Positions 1 through 6,734 are shown, numbered from the stretch's first letter. The stretch: 8,388 nucleotides of DNA from Burkholderiales bacterium (GCA_947453585.1 CANGHQ010000059.1:1-8388); one strand, 5' to 3'. The notes: generated by a model from the sequence alone, not told the origin. Numbers and translations are program-made.

Positions 1-1320
1 GGAGAAGACCCCAATGGAGCCGGTGATGGTGGCCGGGTCGGCCACCATGGCGTCGCTGGCCATGGAAATCCAATACCCCCCCGAGGCCGCCACATCGCCC
101 ATGGACACCACCACCGGCTTGCCCTGGGCGCGCGCCAAGCGCAACTGGTCGCGCACCAGCTCTGAGCCCAACACGCTTCCGCCGGGCGAGTTCACGCGCA
201 GCACAATGGCTTTGACCTCTTCGTCTTGCGTGGCCTGGCGCACCAGATCGGCGGTAGACAAGCCGCCGACTTTGCCCGCAGGCGCACGGCCATCGCTGAT
301 TTCGCCCTGAGCCACGATGACTGCGATGTGCTCACCCGTGACCGGCTGGCTTTGCGACTGCAAATAGTCCTTGAAACCGATCTGGCGGAAGGACTTGTGC
401 TCGTCGTCCTCCTCCACCTCCTTCTTCAACACCTCGCCCAGCGACTCATAGGTTTGCAACCGGTCCACCCAGCGCCAGTCTTTGGCCAATTGCGCCGCAT
501 CGCCTTGGGCCAATTGCAAGGCGCCGGGCAGTGTGTTGATGTTTTTCGCAATGCTGCCCACGGGCAATTTACGCGCACCCTCAACACCTGCGGTGTACAG
601 CGCCCACAGCGCGTCCAGCACATAGGCCTCGGCCCGCAGCGCAGAACTCGACGGCGCGTTCAGCACAAAGGGCTCGCCGGCCGATTTGTATTGGCCCACG
701 CGGATCAGATTGGCCTGGATGCCCAGCTTGTCCAAGGCCTCCTTGTAGTAATTGCGCTGGCTGCCCAGGCCCTCAATAAACACCGCGCCCAAGGGATGCA
801 GTACCACCTCATTGGCGTGGGCGGCGAGGTAGTACTGGCGCTGGTCGTAGGCGGCAGACCAGGCGAGCACCGGCTTGCCCGAGGTCTTGAACCGGTCTAC
901 GGCAGCAGCAGCCTCGCGCAAGGACACCAGCCCACCGCCCTTGAAGTCGTCGAGCTTAAGCAGCACGCGCTCGATGCGCTTGTCTTTGGCAGCCATATCG
1001 AGCACCTGCACCAGGTCACGCAGTCGCACGGACTCCTTCGGTTCACCCTGCAATTGCCCCATCACCTGGTCGCGCAAACCACCCTCAGATTCTTCAACCA
1101 GCGTGCCTTGCAAGGCCAGCACCAGCACCGAGTGGGATTCCACTTTGACCTTGCCGGCAAAAAACACCCACCAGACCATGACCACGACATAAAACAAGAC
1201 GGTAAACACCAGCAAAACGCGCAGGCCTTGCAATGTCCAGCCGGACACCTTGGTGAAACCTCGGCCAGTGGCCTGGTAGGCCAACTTGAGTTGATGGAAC
1301 ACGGCGAACACTCCCTGCAT
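1..1320 (-). CDS. sppA: Signal peptide peptidase SppA (protease IV), 67K type; C-terminus beyond the left edge
   Basis: An inner-membrane serine protease that degrades signal peptides left after secretion. The minus-strand frame is open for exactly 440 codons from ATG 1320 to the window edge. An in-frame TAA lies three codons upstream (1327-1329), so this is the earliest possible start; no strong ribosome site is visible. A single membrane segment spans about residues 32-55 (LLVFTVLFYVVVMVWWVFF), followed by the two tandem SppA domains. The general-base lysine is K212 in VGQYKSAGEPF, and the nucleophile is S413 in MGDVAASGGYW. Their 201-residue separation matches the E. coli K209/S409 pair. 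The visible part ends in ITGSIGVFS, a conserved stretch shortly after the nucleophile. Full-length 67K SppA is about 610-620 residues, so roughly 70 percent is present and both catalytic residues are included. Nothing links it functionally to the lipid genes. Confidence 0.96.
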   Translation of the reverse strand, partial: MQGVFAVFHQLKLAYQATGRGFTKVSGWTLQGLRVLLVFTVLFYVVVMVWWVFFAGKVKVESHSVLVLALQGTLVEESEGGLRDQVMGQLQGEPKESVRLRDLVQVLDMAAKDKRIERVLLKLDDFKGGGLVSLREAAAAVDRFKTSGKPVLAWSAAYDQRQYYLAAHANEVVLHPLGAVFIEGLGSQRNYYKEALDKLGIQANLIRVGQYKSAGEPFVLNAPSSSALRAEAYVLDALWALYTAGVEGARKLPVGSIAKNINTLPGALQLAQGDAAQLAKDWRWVDRLQTYESLGEVLKKEVEEDDEHKSFRQIGFKDYLQSQSQPVTGEHIAVIVAQGEISDGRAPAGKVGGLSTADLVRQATQDEEVKAIVLRVNSPGGSVLGSELVRDQLRLARAQGKPVVVSMGDVAASGGYWISMASDAMVADPATITGSIGVFS

Positions 1321-1361
1321 CTGGTTTTATAGAACAGCGCACCGCACGCACTACCCATCGC

Positions 1362-1412
1362 GGTTCACGCATTTTTCACAGTACTTACATGCAAACGTCA
1401 TTGTGCGTTCAT
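1362..1412 (+). promoter_or_regulatory. Putative extended Pho box: up to five 11-bp-spaced half-sites upstream of the YkgJ-like gene
   Basis: Heptamers resembling CTGTCAT recur every 11 bp: GGTTCAC (1362-1368, 3/7), TTTTCAC (1373-1379, 4/7), CTTACAT (1384-1390, 5/7), ACGTCAT (1395-1401, 5/7) and CGTTCAT (1406-1412, 5/7). All five keep the CA core in register, with 4-bp spacers between units. This is the architecture of PhoB sites, where each dimer binds two direct repeats in an 11-bp frame. The array points toward the gene beginning at 1509. No convincing -10 hexamer is seen 10-11 bp after the last unit, which lowers confidence. The rest of the 1321-1508 gap holds only a small inverted repeat, ATGGG-A-CCCAT (1416-1426). 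Confidence 0.5.
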
Positions 1413-1508
1413 AGCATGGGACCCATCTGTGGTCTTTCTTAGGAAAATCACTTTCTTTGCACCCAAATGGCGTGACCACGTGCACACCTTGCAATTCAGG
1501 AAACCCTT

Positions 1509-2024
1509 TTGTCCAGAAATCCCACCCTTCAAGCGAACCTGCCCACTGCAAAAACCCATACCTGGCGTCATCGCCTGGTCGCCCTTGCGGCCCGCGCCTT
1601 TTCATCGGTGTGTCAGCTGCTGGTGCCCGTCATGCCGTTCGTTATGGCAGTGCTTCTGATGGATCGGCGTTTTCTGGCCGACTACCGGGCCCAGTGCGCC
1701 AAGTTCAAAATTCACTTTCAGGCGCTCAGCCAGGGGCCGGTGGCGCACTATTTCAATGACGTTTTCTTGCGCTTCAAACAGGTACCGGTCACGGTGTACG
1801 GCGAATGCGTGCAGTGCGGCAACTGCTGCCTGAACCGGCAATGCGCATTTTTGAAGCCTGTAGACGGCGACAAATTCCAGTGCGGCATTTACGGCAGCTA
1901 CCTGCGTCGCTTTTCCAACTGCGGCTCGTTTCCCCTGCATGCGCAAGACATCGAGCGCTACCAGTGCCCCAGTTATTTCGTCGAAGGTGATCCGCGTGTG
2001 CGCTGGATCAAGGCGGTCAAATAA
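1509..2024 (+). CDS. YkgJ-family cysteine-cluster protein (putative metal or Fe-S binding)
   Basis: A 171-residue protein of the YkgJ (former UPF0153) type, a family thought to bind zinc or an iron-sulfur cluster; its biochemical role is unknown. The C-terminal half carries CVQCGNCC (C100, C103, C106, C107), then C112, C125, and YGSYLRRFSNCGSFP (C138), a variant of the family's Y-x-x-RP-x-x-C-x-x-FP signature, then C153. Residues 23-51 are hydrophobic (around LLVPVMPFVMAVLLM) and could be a membrane anchor. The start is TTG 1509, preceded by AGGAAA at 1498-1503. An in-frame stop lies at 1473-1475 with no ATG between. The next ATG (1632) has no ribosome site and would remove the hydrophobic segment. 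The gene is convergent with the glycosyltransferase, with 41 bp between stops, and has a Pho-box-like array about 97 bp upstream. Family assignment is fairly secure; function is not. Confidence 0.8.
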   Translation: MSRNPTLQANLPTAKTHTWRHRLVALAARAFSSVCQLLVPVMPFVMAVLLMDRRFLADYRAQCAKFKIHFQALSQGPVAHYFNDVFLRFKQVPVTVYGECVQCGNCCLNRQCAFLKPVDGDKFQCGIYGSYLRRFSNCGSFPLHAQDIERYQCPSYFVEGDPRVRWIKAVK

Positions 2025-2065
2025 ACGACATGCGCGCTGTTTGGCGCTAAACCACTCGCACCGCC

Positions 2066-3292
2066 CTAGGCAACTTGAATCAGCCAGGAGCTGGTTACAG
2101 GCGCACCCTGTTCCAGCAATATTTTGCGAAACACAGACTCAGTCTTTTCCACCACCTTGGGCCAGCCCAAGGCGTGGGCGGTCTGCCAGGCTTGCTGGCC
2201 GATGGCGCGCATGTGGCCGGGGTCTTGCAAGAGCACCTGGGCTGCGGCGGCAAATCCGAGGTCATCTGAAGGGTTAGCAAGCATGCCGTTCACGCCCGAC
2301 TCAATCAACTCCCCGGCGGCCGCGTGCCTGAACGCTACCACCGCCAGGCCAGAGGCCATGGCCTCAATTGTGACGTTGCCAAAAGTCTCTGTCTTGCTGG
2401 CAAACATGAACATATCGGCGCTGGCGTAGTGCTGCGCCAGGTCTTGGCCCACCCGAAAGCCAGCAAAAATGATGTCGGGGTGCTTTTGCTGCAACTCGTT
2501 GCGCATGGGGCCGTCGCCCACCAGCACCAGCTTGATGTCGGGGTGCTGCAGTTTGAGCGCGCGGTAGCTGTCAATCACGGCGCCCAGGTTTTTTTCCACT
2601 GCGAGGCGGCCCACATAAATCATCACCCGGTCTTGCTCTGCGGCGCCCCAGCTGCTGCGCAGTTGCGGCTGGCGCTGCGCTGGCGAAAACAGCCCGGTGT
2701 CAATGCCGCGCGGCACCACGGACAAGCGTTTGAAACCGCTGACCGCCAACTCGCCTTCCAAGGCCGCCGTCGGCACCATGGTGGCGTGCGCCGCGTTATG
2801 GAACTTTTTCATGTAGGCCAGAATGGCGCCGCGCAACCAGCCAATGCCGTAGTGCTGGCTATACGCGTGGAAATTGGTCCGAAAGTCGGTGCTGATGGGC
2901 AGCTTGAGCTTGCGCGCCACTTGCAGCGCCGACCAGCCCAAAGGCCCTTCGGTGGCGATGTGCACGATGTCGGGCCGCTGGCGGGTCCACAGCCGCAGCA
3001 GTTCGCGCTTGGCCGGCAGCCCCAGGCGCAACTGGCGGTAAAACGGAATGGGCAGGCCCCGCACCAGCAGCTCTTGGTAGCTGCTATTGACCAAGGCCAC
3101 GTCCACGCCGGGCTGGCGCGGGCGCACCAGCCAGATCACATGGCCACGGGCCTGCAGGCCTTGCACGATCTTGGCCAGGGTGTGGGCCACGCCGTTGATG
3201 TCGGGCGGATAGGTCTCGGTGACTACCGCGATGTTCAGCGCGGCTTGGGTGTTGCTGATGCGCTCGACCTGAATCTGGGCTTCGGTATTCAT
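2066..3292 (-). CDS. Glycosyltransferase family 4 (GT-B), candidate diacylglycerol glycosyltransferase
   Basis: A 408-residue GT-B enzyme that would transfer a sugar from a nucleotide donor, probably at the cytoplasmic membrane face. The N-domain opens with NIAVVTETYPPDINGVAHTL (residues 20-39), as in SqdX, PimB and MgtA-type lipid glycosyltransferases. The C-domain has RGID (195-198), GRLAVEKN (228-235, with R229 and K234 expected to contact the donor phosphates), VGDGPMR (258-264) and the retaining GT4 E-x7-E motif, E302 to E310 in TETFGNVTIE. I chose ATG 3292. A GTG start at 3379 would add 29 residues, but that stretch covers the Pho-box repeats and is not protein-like. The ribosome site before 3292 is weak. 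The gene diverges from the Mpo1-like gene. Context suggests that diacylglycerol released by the metallophosphoesterase is the acceptor; that is inference, and a polysaccharide or other lipid acceptor is possible. Confidence 0.9.
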   Translation of the reverse strand: MNTEAQIQVERISNTQAALNIAVVTETYPPDINGVAHTLAKIVQGLQARGHVIWLVRPRQPGVDVALVNSSYQELLVRGLPIPFYRQLRLGLPAKRELLRLWTRQRPDIVHIATEGPLGWSALQVARKLKLPISTDFRTNFHAYSQHYGIGWLRGAILAYMKKFHNAAHATMVPTAALEGELAVSGFKRLSVVPRGIDTGLFSPAQRQPQLRSSWGAAEQDRVMIYVGRLAVEKNLGAVIDSYRALKLQHPDIKLVLVGDGPMRNELQQKHPDIIFAGFRVGQDLAQHYASADMFMFASKTETFGNVTIEAMASGLAVVAFRHAAAGELIESGVNGMLANPSDDLGFAAAAQVLLQDPGHMRAIGQQAWQTAHALGWPKVVEKTESVFRKILLEQGAPVTSSWLIQVA

Positions 3293-3325
3293 GGACGCAC
3301 TTTGCCGCTGCTTTGCGACCCTTTG

Positions 3326-3354
3326 ATGAAGGCTCAGTGACATCCACATGACAA
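3326..3354 (-). promoter_or_regulatory. Putative three-unit Pho box upstream of the glycosyltransferase
   Basis: Reading the minus strand toward the glycosyltransferase, three heptamers sit in an exact 11-bp frame: TTGTCAT (3348-3354, 6/7 to CTGTCAT), ATGTCAC (3337-3343, 5/7) and CCTTCAT (3326-3332, 5/7), with spacers GTGG and TGAG. The proximal edge is 34 bp from the chosen ATG at 3292. A clear -10 is not obvious downstream (candidates are poor), so the exact start of transcription is uncertain. The position supports the 3292 start, because the alternative GTG at 3379 would place the repeats inside the coding sequence. Confidence 0.6.
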
Positions 3355-3356
3355 CC

Positions 3357-3375
3357 CAACTTCCTGGGAAAGTTG
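3357..3375. repeat. Imperfect inverted repeat between two opposed Pho boxes
   Basis: CAACTT (3357-3362) and AAGTTG (3370-3375) are perfect inverted copies. CC/GG (3363-3364 and 3367-3368) extends the symmetry inward with one unpaired A (3369). It sits in the middle of the divergent glycosyltransferase/Mpo1-like intergenic region, between the two oppositely oriented Pho-like boxes. It could be an operator for a second regulator or could be chance; nothing identifies a binding protein. Confidence 0.3.
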
Positions 3376-3382
3376 CCACGCG

Positions 3383-3400
3383 CTGTCATTAAATTTTCAT
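3383..3400 (+). promoter_or_regulatory. Putative Pho box upstream of the Mpo1-like gene
   Basis: CTGTCAT (3383-3389) is a perfect match to the Pho half-site. A 4-bp AT-rich spacer TAAA follows, then TTTTCAT (3394-3400, 5/7), so the two are in an 11-bp frame. A hexamer GACATT (3411-3416) starts 10 bp downstream, where a Pho promoter's -10 belongs, though it is a poor match to TATAAT. The start codon of the target lies 76 bp after the box. Of the boxes in this window, this two-unit element is closest to the consensus. Confidence 0.65.
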
Positions 3401-3476
3401 GCAAAACGGTGACATTTCTATGCCAAGGAGTGCGGGCGTTGCGGCCCGGCCTTGCCCTTTTCAACCAGGAGATTCC

Positions 3477-4091
3477 ATGCAATCGTTTTTTCAACTCGTC
3501 AACGTTCAGCGCTGGGATGACCACCGCTACTACCACCACAGCCGCATCAACCAGTTCCTGCACCTGATCAGCGCCATGTCGTTTTTGGTGGCCTATGTGT
3601 TTCTTTTTATTGACCCGGTGGTGTCGGCCCTGATTGCTTGGCTGGTGTCCATGAGCACGCGCCAGATCGGCCATTTCTTCTTCGAGCCCAAGGGTTTTGA
3701 CGACGTAAACCAAGCCACGCACGAACACAAAGAAGAAATCAAGGTCGGCTACAACCTCAACCGAAAAATCGTCCTCTTAAGCATCTGCGCCGCCATTCCG
3801 GTGCTGGCCTTCTGGATGCCCCAGTACCTGCAATGGGCAGTACCCCAAGCCTATGAAGACACGCCCATGCGCATGACCGCCATGGCTTGGCTTATTCTGG
3901 GAGCCGCTGGCCTGGGATTTCGCGTGTTGCAGCTTTGGAAGCAAGACAGCCTGATGGCGGGGCTGGCCTGGGGATTCAAGATCATCACCGACCCCTTGCA
4001 CGACATCAAGATGTACTACAAGTCGCCCATGTATTTGCTCCAGGGCCAGTGGCTAGACCCGATGGACCACGTCAAGGGCGCGCACTACTAA
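3477..4091 (+). CDS. Mpo1/DUF962-like multi-pass membrane protein
   Basis: A 204-residue integral membrane protein. Membrane segments are likely at about 29-46, 47-58, 98-114 and 134-153. Two conserved-looking polar motifs resemble the DUF962/Mpo1 family: YYHHSRINQFLH (residues 18-29, compare Y-H-x-x-x-x-N-x-x-x-H) and RQIGHFFFEPKGFDD (62-76, compare Q-x-x-GH-x-x-FE). Yeast Mpo1 is an Fe(II)-dependent dioxygenase that shortens 2-hydroxy fatty acids by one carbon in the ER membrane. Histidines 20, 21, 29, 66, 82 and 84 are candidate metal ligands here. I chose ATG 3477, with AGGAG at 3467-3471 five bases before it; a longer reading from 3399 would begin inside the Pho box. The 3' end overlaps the aminotransferase 3' end by 4 bp, tail to tail. 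The family call rests on motif memory and the enzymatic role is inferred; it could be an unrelated histidine-rich membrane protein. Confidence 0.65.
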   Translation: MQSFFQLVNVQRWDDHRYYHHSRINQFLHLISAMSFLVAYVFLFIDPVVSALIAWLVSMSTRQIGHFFFEPKGFDDVNQATHEHKEEIKVGYNLNRKIVLLSICAAIPVLAFWMPQYLQWAVPQAYEDTPMRMTAMAWLILGAAGLGFRVLQLWKQDSLMAGLAWGFKIITDPLHDIKMYYKSPMYLLQGQWLDPMDHVKGAHY

Positions 4092-5764
4092 CGAATAGCG
4101 AACTTCGCTGCCAGCATTTCTCTCAAGACCTGGCGGCGAATGTTTTTGCCGGTCTGCGCCTCAGGCACCCACCACCAGCCGTCGGCCTGCATGGCCTGGG
4201 TAGCCAGAACAAAGCGCTGGCAAAAATCTTCAAACGCCGCATCATCAAAGTTGAAACTGAAACTCATGCGGCCTGTTCCCACCCAACTCAGGGCAATTCC
4301 TTGCGCACGCAAATAGTATTGCAGCAGCCAGTTGTAGCGGCTGGGCACGTCGTACAACACAGACCACACGGTTTCCATGCCCGCCACGCGCACCGGCACC
4401 TGGGCGGCGCGCAACTTGGCATTAAGCAAAGCTTGGCGCTCGCTCCAGGTCTGAGAGGCTGCCGCGTACAAGGCCTGAACCTCTGGCTTGTCCAGCGACT
4501 GCAGGAACACGTTCATGGCGCACATCACATACGGGTGGGCGTTGAACGTGCCACGGGCAAAGCAGATGTCACCGGGCTTGTCGTCTTGGAAGCGCTTCAT
4601 CCATTGGGATTTTCCGCAGATGACACCCACCGGCAAGCCGCCTCCCAGGGTCTTGCCATAGGTCACCAAGTCAGCCTTCACGCCAAAGTATTCCTGCGCG
4701 CCACCGGGTGCCAGGCGGAAGCCCAAAAACACCTCGTCCAAAATCAGCGCAATGCCTTTGGCGGTACACACAGCGCGCAGTTCGGCCAGCCAAGCGGTGT
4801 AGGCCGCGCGGTCGAAGGCCACGTGGCGGGTACCGTCGATCAGCGTGGAGTCGGTAGGTGCCGCGCGGTTGGGGTGCATGGCTTGCAAGGGGTTGATCAG
4901 CACGCAGGCAATGTCGGTGCGGTTGCGCAAGACCCGCAGCGTGTTGGCGTGCATCTCGTTGAGCGTCAGCGTGTCTTTGGAGGGCGGCATGGGGTTGCCG
5001 GGGCCGGGCTGCACATCGTCCCACCAGCCATGGTAGGCGCCGGTAAATCGCACTATTTTGGGCCTGCGCGTGTGGTAGCGCGCCAGGCGCACGGCCTGCA
5101 TCACTGCCTCGGTGCCCGACATATGGAAGGACACCTCGTCCATGCCCGAAATCTTGCACAGGCGCTGCACGTTGTCCAGCACGCTGGGATGGTAAGAGCC
5201 CAGCACCAGGCCCAGGGGCTGCGCCATGGCGGCGCCCTCGGCCATGCTGGCTTTGTAAAAGTCCGAGCCAAACAGGTTGACGCCATAGGAGCCGGTGACG
5301 TCAATAAAGCGCTTGCCGTCCAAGTCGGTCAGCCACACGCCGCTGCTCTCGCGCCAGAAGCTGCCAAGCTTGACGTACTGGGCCAGCAACTCCCTGAACT
5401 GGTAAGGCACGCGGTACTGGCTGATGAGTTGCAGGTCCGAGAGCATGGGCCGCACAGCGTCGCTTTGCGCCAGGGTTTGCGGGCTTTGGTCTTTCAGGCT
5501 GCTGCCAAGCTGCGCCAAGGCAAGGCGGCGGCGTTGCTCTACCGCCAGTGGTGCGCCATCGATCGCAAACCATGTTTTGTCGGGATAAGCGTAGTTGGGA
5601 ATCAGTTTGGACACCCGCTTGGCCATGCGCAGGTGGCCGCCCAAGGATGGGTATTTGGCCACCGACAGTTGCAGCCGTTGCCACGCCTTGGGAAGGGCCA
5701 GGTAGCCCAGCGAGGCCACGCCAGCCCAAACCGCTGCCGACATGAATGTTTCAGAACCGTCCAT
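4088..5764 (-). CDS. Class III PLP-dependent aminotransferase, glutamate-1-semialdehyde aminomutase-like, N-terminally extended
   Basis: A 558-residue fold-type I PLP enzyme. From about residue 135 it resembles class III aminotransferases: HMSGTEAVMQAVRLAR (214-229, phosphate binding), GAYHGWWDD (242-250), LILDEVFLGFR (340-350, with D343 expected to pair with the PLP ring nitrogen) and DLVTYGKTLGGGLPVG (365-380, with K371 the Schiff-base lysine). HemL is about 430 residues. This protein has roughly 130 extra N-terminal residues, including a hydrophobic stretch near 10-25 that could tether it to the membrane, so it is unlikely to be the tetrapyrrole HemL. The start at ATG 5764 is supported by AAGGAG at 5773-5778, 8 bp away. 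It diverges from psd across only 50 bp. The substrate is unknown; a lipid-headgroup amine is a contextual guess. Confidence 0.88.
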   Translation of the reverse strand: MDGSETFMSAAVWAGVASLGYLALPKAWQRLQLSVAKYPSLGGHLRMAKRVSKLIPNYAYPDKTWFAIDGAPLAVEQRRRLALAQLGSSLKDQSPQTLAQSDAVRPMLSDLQLISQYRVPYQFRELLAQYVKLGSFWRESSGVWLTDLDGKRFIDVTGSYGVNLFGSDFYKASMAEGAAMAQPLGLVLGSYHPSVLDNVQRLCKISGMDEVSFHMSGTEAVMQAVRLARYHTRRPKIVRFTGAYHGWWDDVQPGPGNPMPPSKDTLTLNEMHANTLRVLRNRTDIACVLINPLQAMHPNRAAPTDSTLIDGTRHVAFDRAAYTAWLAELRAVCTAKGIALILDEVFLGFRLAPGGAQEYFGVKADLVTYGKTLGGGLPVGVICGKSQWMKRFQDDKPGDICFARGTFNAHPYVMCAMNVFLQSLDKPEVQALYAAASQTWSERQALLNAKLRAAQVPVRVAGMETVWSVLYDVPSRYNWLLQYYLRAQGIALSWVGTGRMSFSFNFDDAAFEDFCQRFVLATQAMQADGWWWVPEAQTGKNIRRQVLREMLAAKFAIR

Positions 5765-5795
5765 AACTTCAACTCCTTAGTAAAGCCTTGTTTGT

Positions 5796-5824
5796 ATGAC
5801 TTCAAGGTTAAAAAATGATGACTA
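5796..5824 (-). promoter_or_regulatory. Degenerate Pho-like repeat overlapping the psd start, oriented toward the aminotransferase
   Basis: On the minus strand TAGTCAT (5818-5824, 5/7), TTTTAAC (5807-5813, 3/7) and AAGTCAT (5796-5802, 5/7) lie in an 11-bp frame. TACAAA (5791-5796) sits 10 bp after the middle unit and matches 4/6 of a -10. The element covers the psd ribosome site and start codon. If PhoB binds, it could activate the aminotransferase and obstruct psd. The middle unit is poor, so this is the weakest of the boxes. Confidence 0.27.
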
Positions 5825-6702
5825 TCAAAAAAGCACTGCACGCCATCGGCGCCAACGAAGACCTGAACTTTTTGCTGACCAACCGCATTCCTCGCCTGGC
5901 GCTGACGCGCTTTATGGGGTGGTTTAGCCAACGCACCAACCCTTGGGTGCGCGACCTGTCCATAGGCGCATGGAAGCTGTTTGCCGATCTGGATTTGTCC
6001 GAGGCCAAGAAACAGCGCTTTGACAGCATGCACGACTGCTTTATCCGTGAGCTCAAACCCGGCGCCCGCACGGTGGACGCCGACCCGCGCACGATGGTGA
6101 GCCCCTGCGACGGCATCGTGGGAGCCATGGGCCGAGTCGAGGGTGATCGGGTCTACCAAGCCAAGGGCTTTCCGTACACCCTGACCGATTTGCTGGGCCC
6201 GCTGGGCGCCAACAGCCCCTGGCAAGACGGTGTGTTTGTGACCATTCGCATCACCTCGTCCATGTACCACCGCTTTCATGCGCCCACTGACCTGCGCCTG
6301 CACGATGTGGACTACTTCGCCGGTGACACCTGGAACGTGAACCCGGTGGCGCTCAAGCGGGTGGAAAAACTGTTTTGCAAAAACGAGCGGGCGCTGCTGC
6401 AAGTGGAAGTGGGCGCCGAGCACTACCCCGTGGCACTGGTGCCGGTGGCAGCTGTGCTGGTGGCCAGCATCCGGCTGCACGCACTCAAGGACTTGCTGGA
6501 TTCGCGCTACGAGGGGCCCGGCCATATTGACTGCGACGCCAGCTACCGCAAAGGAGAAGAGATGGGCTGGTTCCAACATGGTTCCACCATCTTGGTGTTT
6601 GCGCCCAAGGGCTTTGATTTTGCGCCGGGCATTGCAGAGGGAACGCCCCTGCGCATGGGTCAGGCGCTGCTAAAACTGCCTGCAGAGACACCGGCCACCT
6701 GA
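5815..6702 (+). CDS. psd: Phosphatidylserine decarboxylase proenzyme
   Basis: Converts phosphatidylserine to phosphatidylethanolamine at the inner membrane, using a pyruvoyl group made by self-cleavage. The 295-residue proenzyme has the E. coli-type signature GWFQHGSTILVF near the C-terminus, with cleavage expected between G256 and S257. The self-processing triad is D99 (SPCDG), H155 (in YHRFHAP; H152 is the other histidine there) and S257, spaced like E. coli D90, H147 and S254. The beta chain would be 1-256 and the alpha chain 257-295. The start is the first of two adjacent ATGs, with AAGG at 5804-5807, 7 bp upstream. Automated pipelines sometimes label this group archaetidylserine decarboxylase. 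No pssA is adjacent; the neighbours are the aminotransferase (divergent) and the metallophosphoesterase (convergent). Confidence 0.96.
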   Translation: MMTIKKALHAIGANEDLNFLLTNRIPRLALTRFMGWFSQRTNPWVRDLSIGAWKLFADLDLSEAKKQRFDSMHDCFIRELKPGARTVDADPRTMVSPCDGIVGAMGRVEGDRVYQAKGFPYTLTDLLGPLGANSPWQDGVFVTIRITSSMYHRFHAPTDLRLHDVDYFAGDTWNVNPVALKRVEKLFCKNERALLQVEVGAEHYPVALVPVAAVLVASIRLHALKDLLDSRYEGPGHIDCDASYRKGEEMGWFQHGSTILVFAPKGFDFAPGIAEGTPLRMGQALLKLPAETPAT

Positions 6703-6711
6703 ACCGAAGAA

Positions 6712-6733
6712 GCATCGGCGGAGACGCCGATGC
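6712..6733. terminator. Hairpin between convergent psd and metallophosphoesterase genes (possible bidirectional terminator)
   Basis: GCATCGGCG (6712-6720), loop GAGA (6721-6724) and CGCCGATGC (6725-6733) form a perfect 9-bp GC-rich stem closed by a GNRA tetraloop. On the minus strand it is followed by the T-rich TTCTTCGG, so it fits termination of the metallophosphoesterase gene better than psd, where no T-run follows. It lies in the 50-bp gap between the two stop codons. Confidence 0.6.
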
Positions 6734-6734
6734 G

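Noticed and set aside
226..1332. A 368-codon plus-strand open frame at the left end
   Set aside because: It is a shadow of sppA, which reads on the minus strand with both catalytic residues and no stop.
1351..1605. An 84-codon minus-strand open frame with several cysteines (CKYCEKC)
   Set aside because: It spans the repeat array and the YkgJ-like N-terminus and has no family I recognise. It is most likely chance.
2324..3340. A 338-codon plus-strand open frame
   Set aside because: It is antisense to the glycosyltransferase, which has intact GT4 motifs including E-x7-E.
3293..3379. GTG-initiated 29-residue extension of the glycosyltransferase
   Set aside because: It contains the three 11-bp-spaced repeats and is not needed for the GT-B fold, which begins around residue 20 of the shorter form.
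4088..5764. Calling the aminotransferase hemL
   Set aside because: The long N-terminal extension and the psd/lipid neighbourhood do not fit the tetrapyrrole enzyme; only the class III fold is supported.
5791..5801. An 11-bp word TTTGTATGACT shared with 7661-7671
   Set aside because: A few 11-bp matches are expected by chance in a window this size. The shared part is explained by a common Pho-type half-site, so I did not call it a separate repeat family.
3887..5818. A 643-codon plus-strand open frame, the longest in the window
   Set aside because: It is antisense to the aminotransferase, whose PLP motifs are unmistakable. Its own translation is low in recognisable motifs and rich in His, Gln and Ala, as expected of a GC-rich shadow frame.
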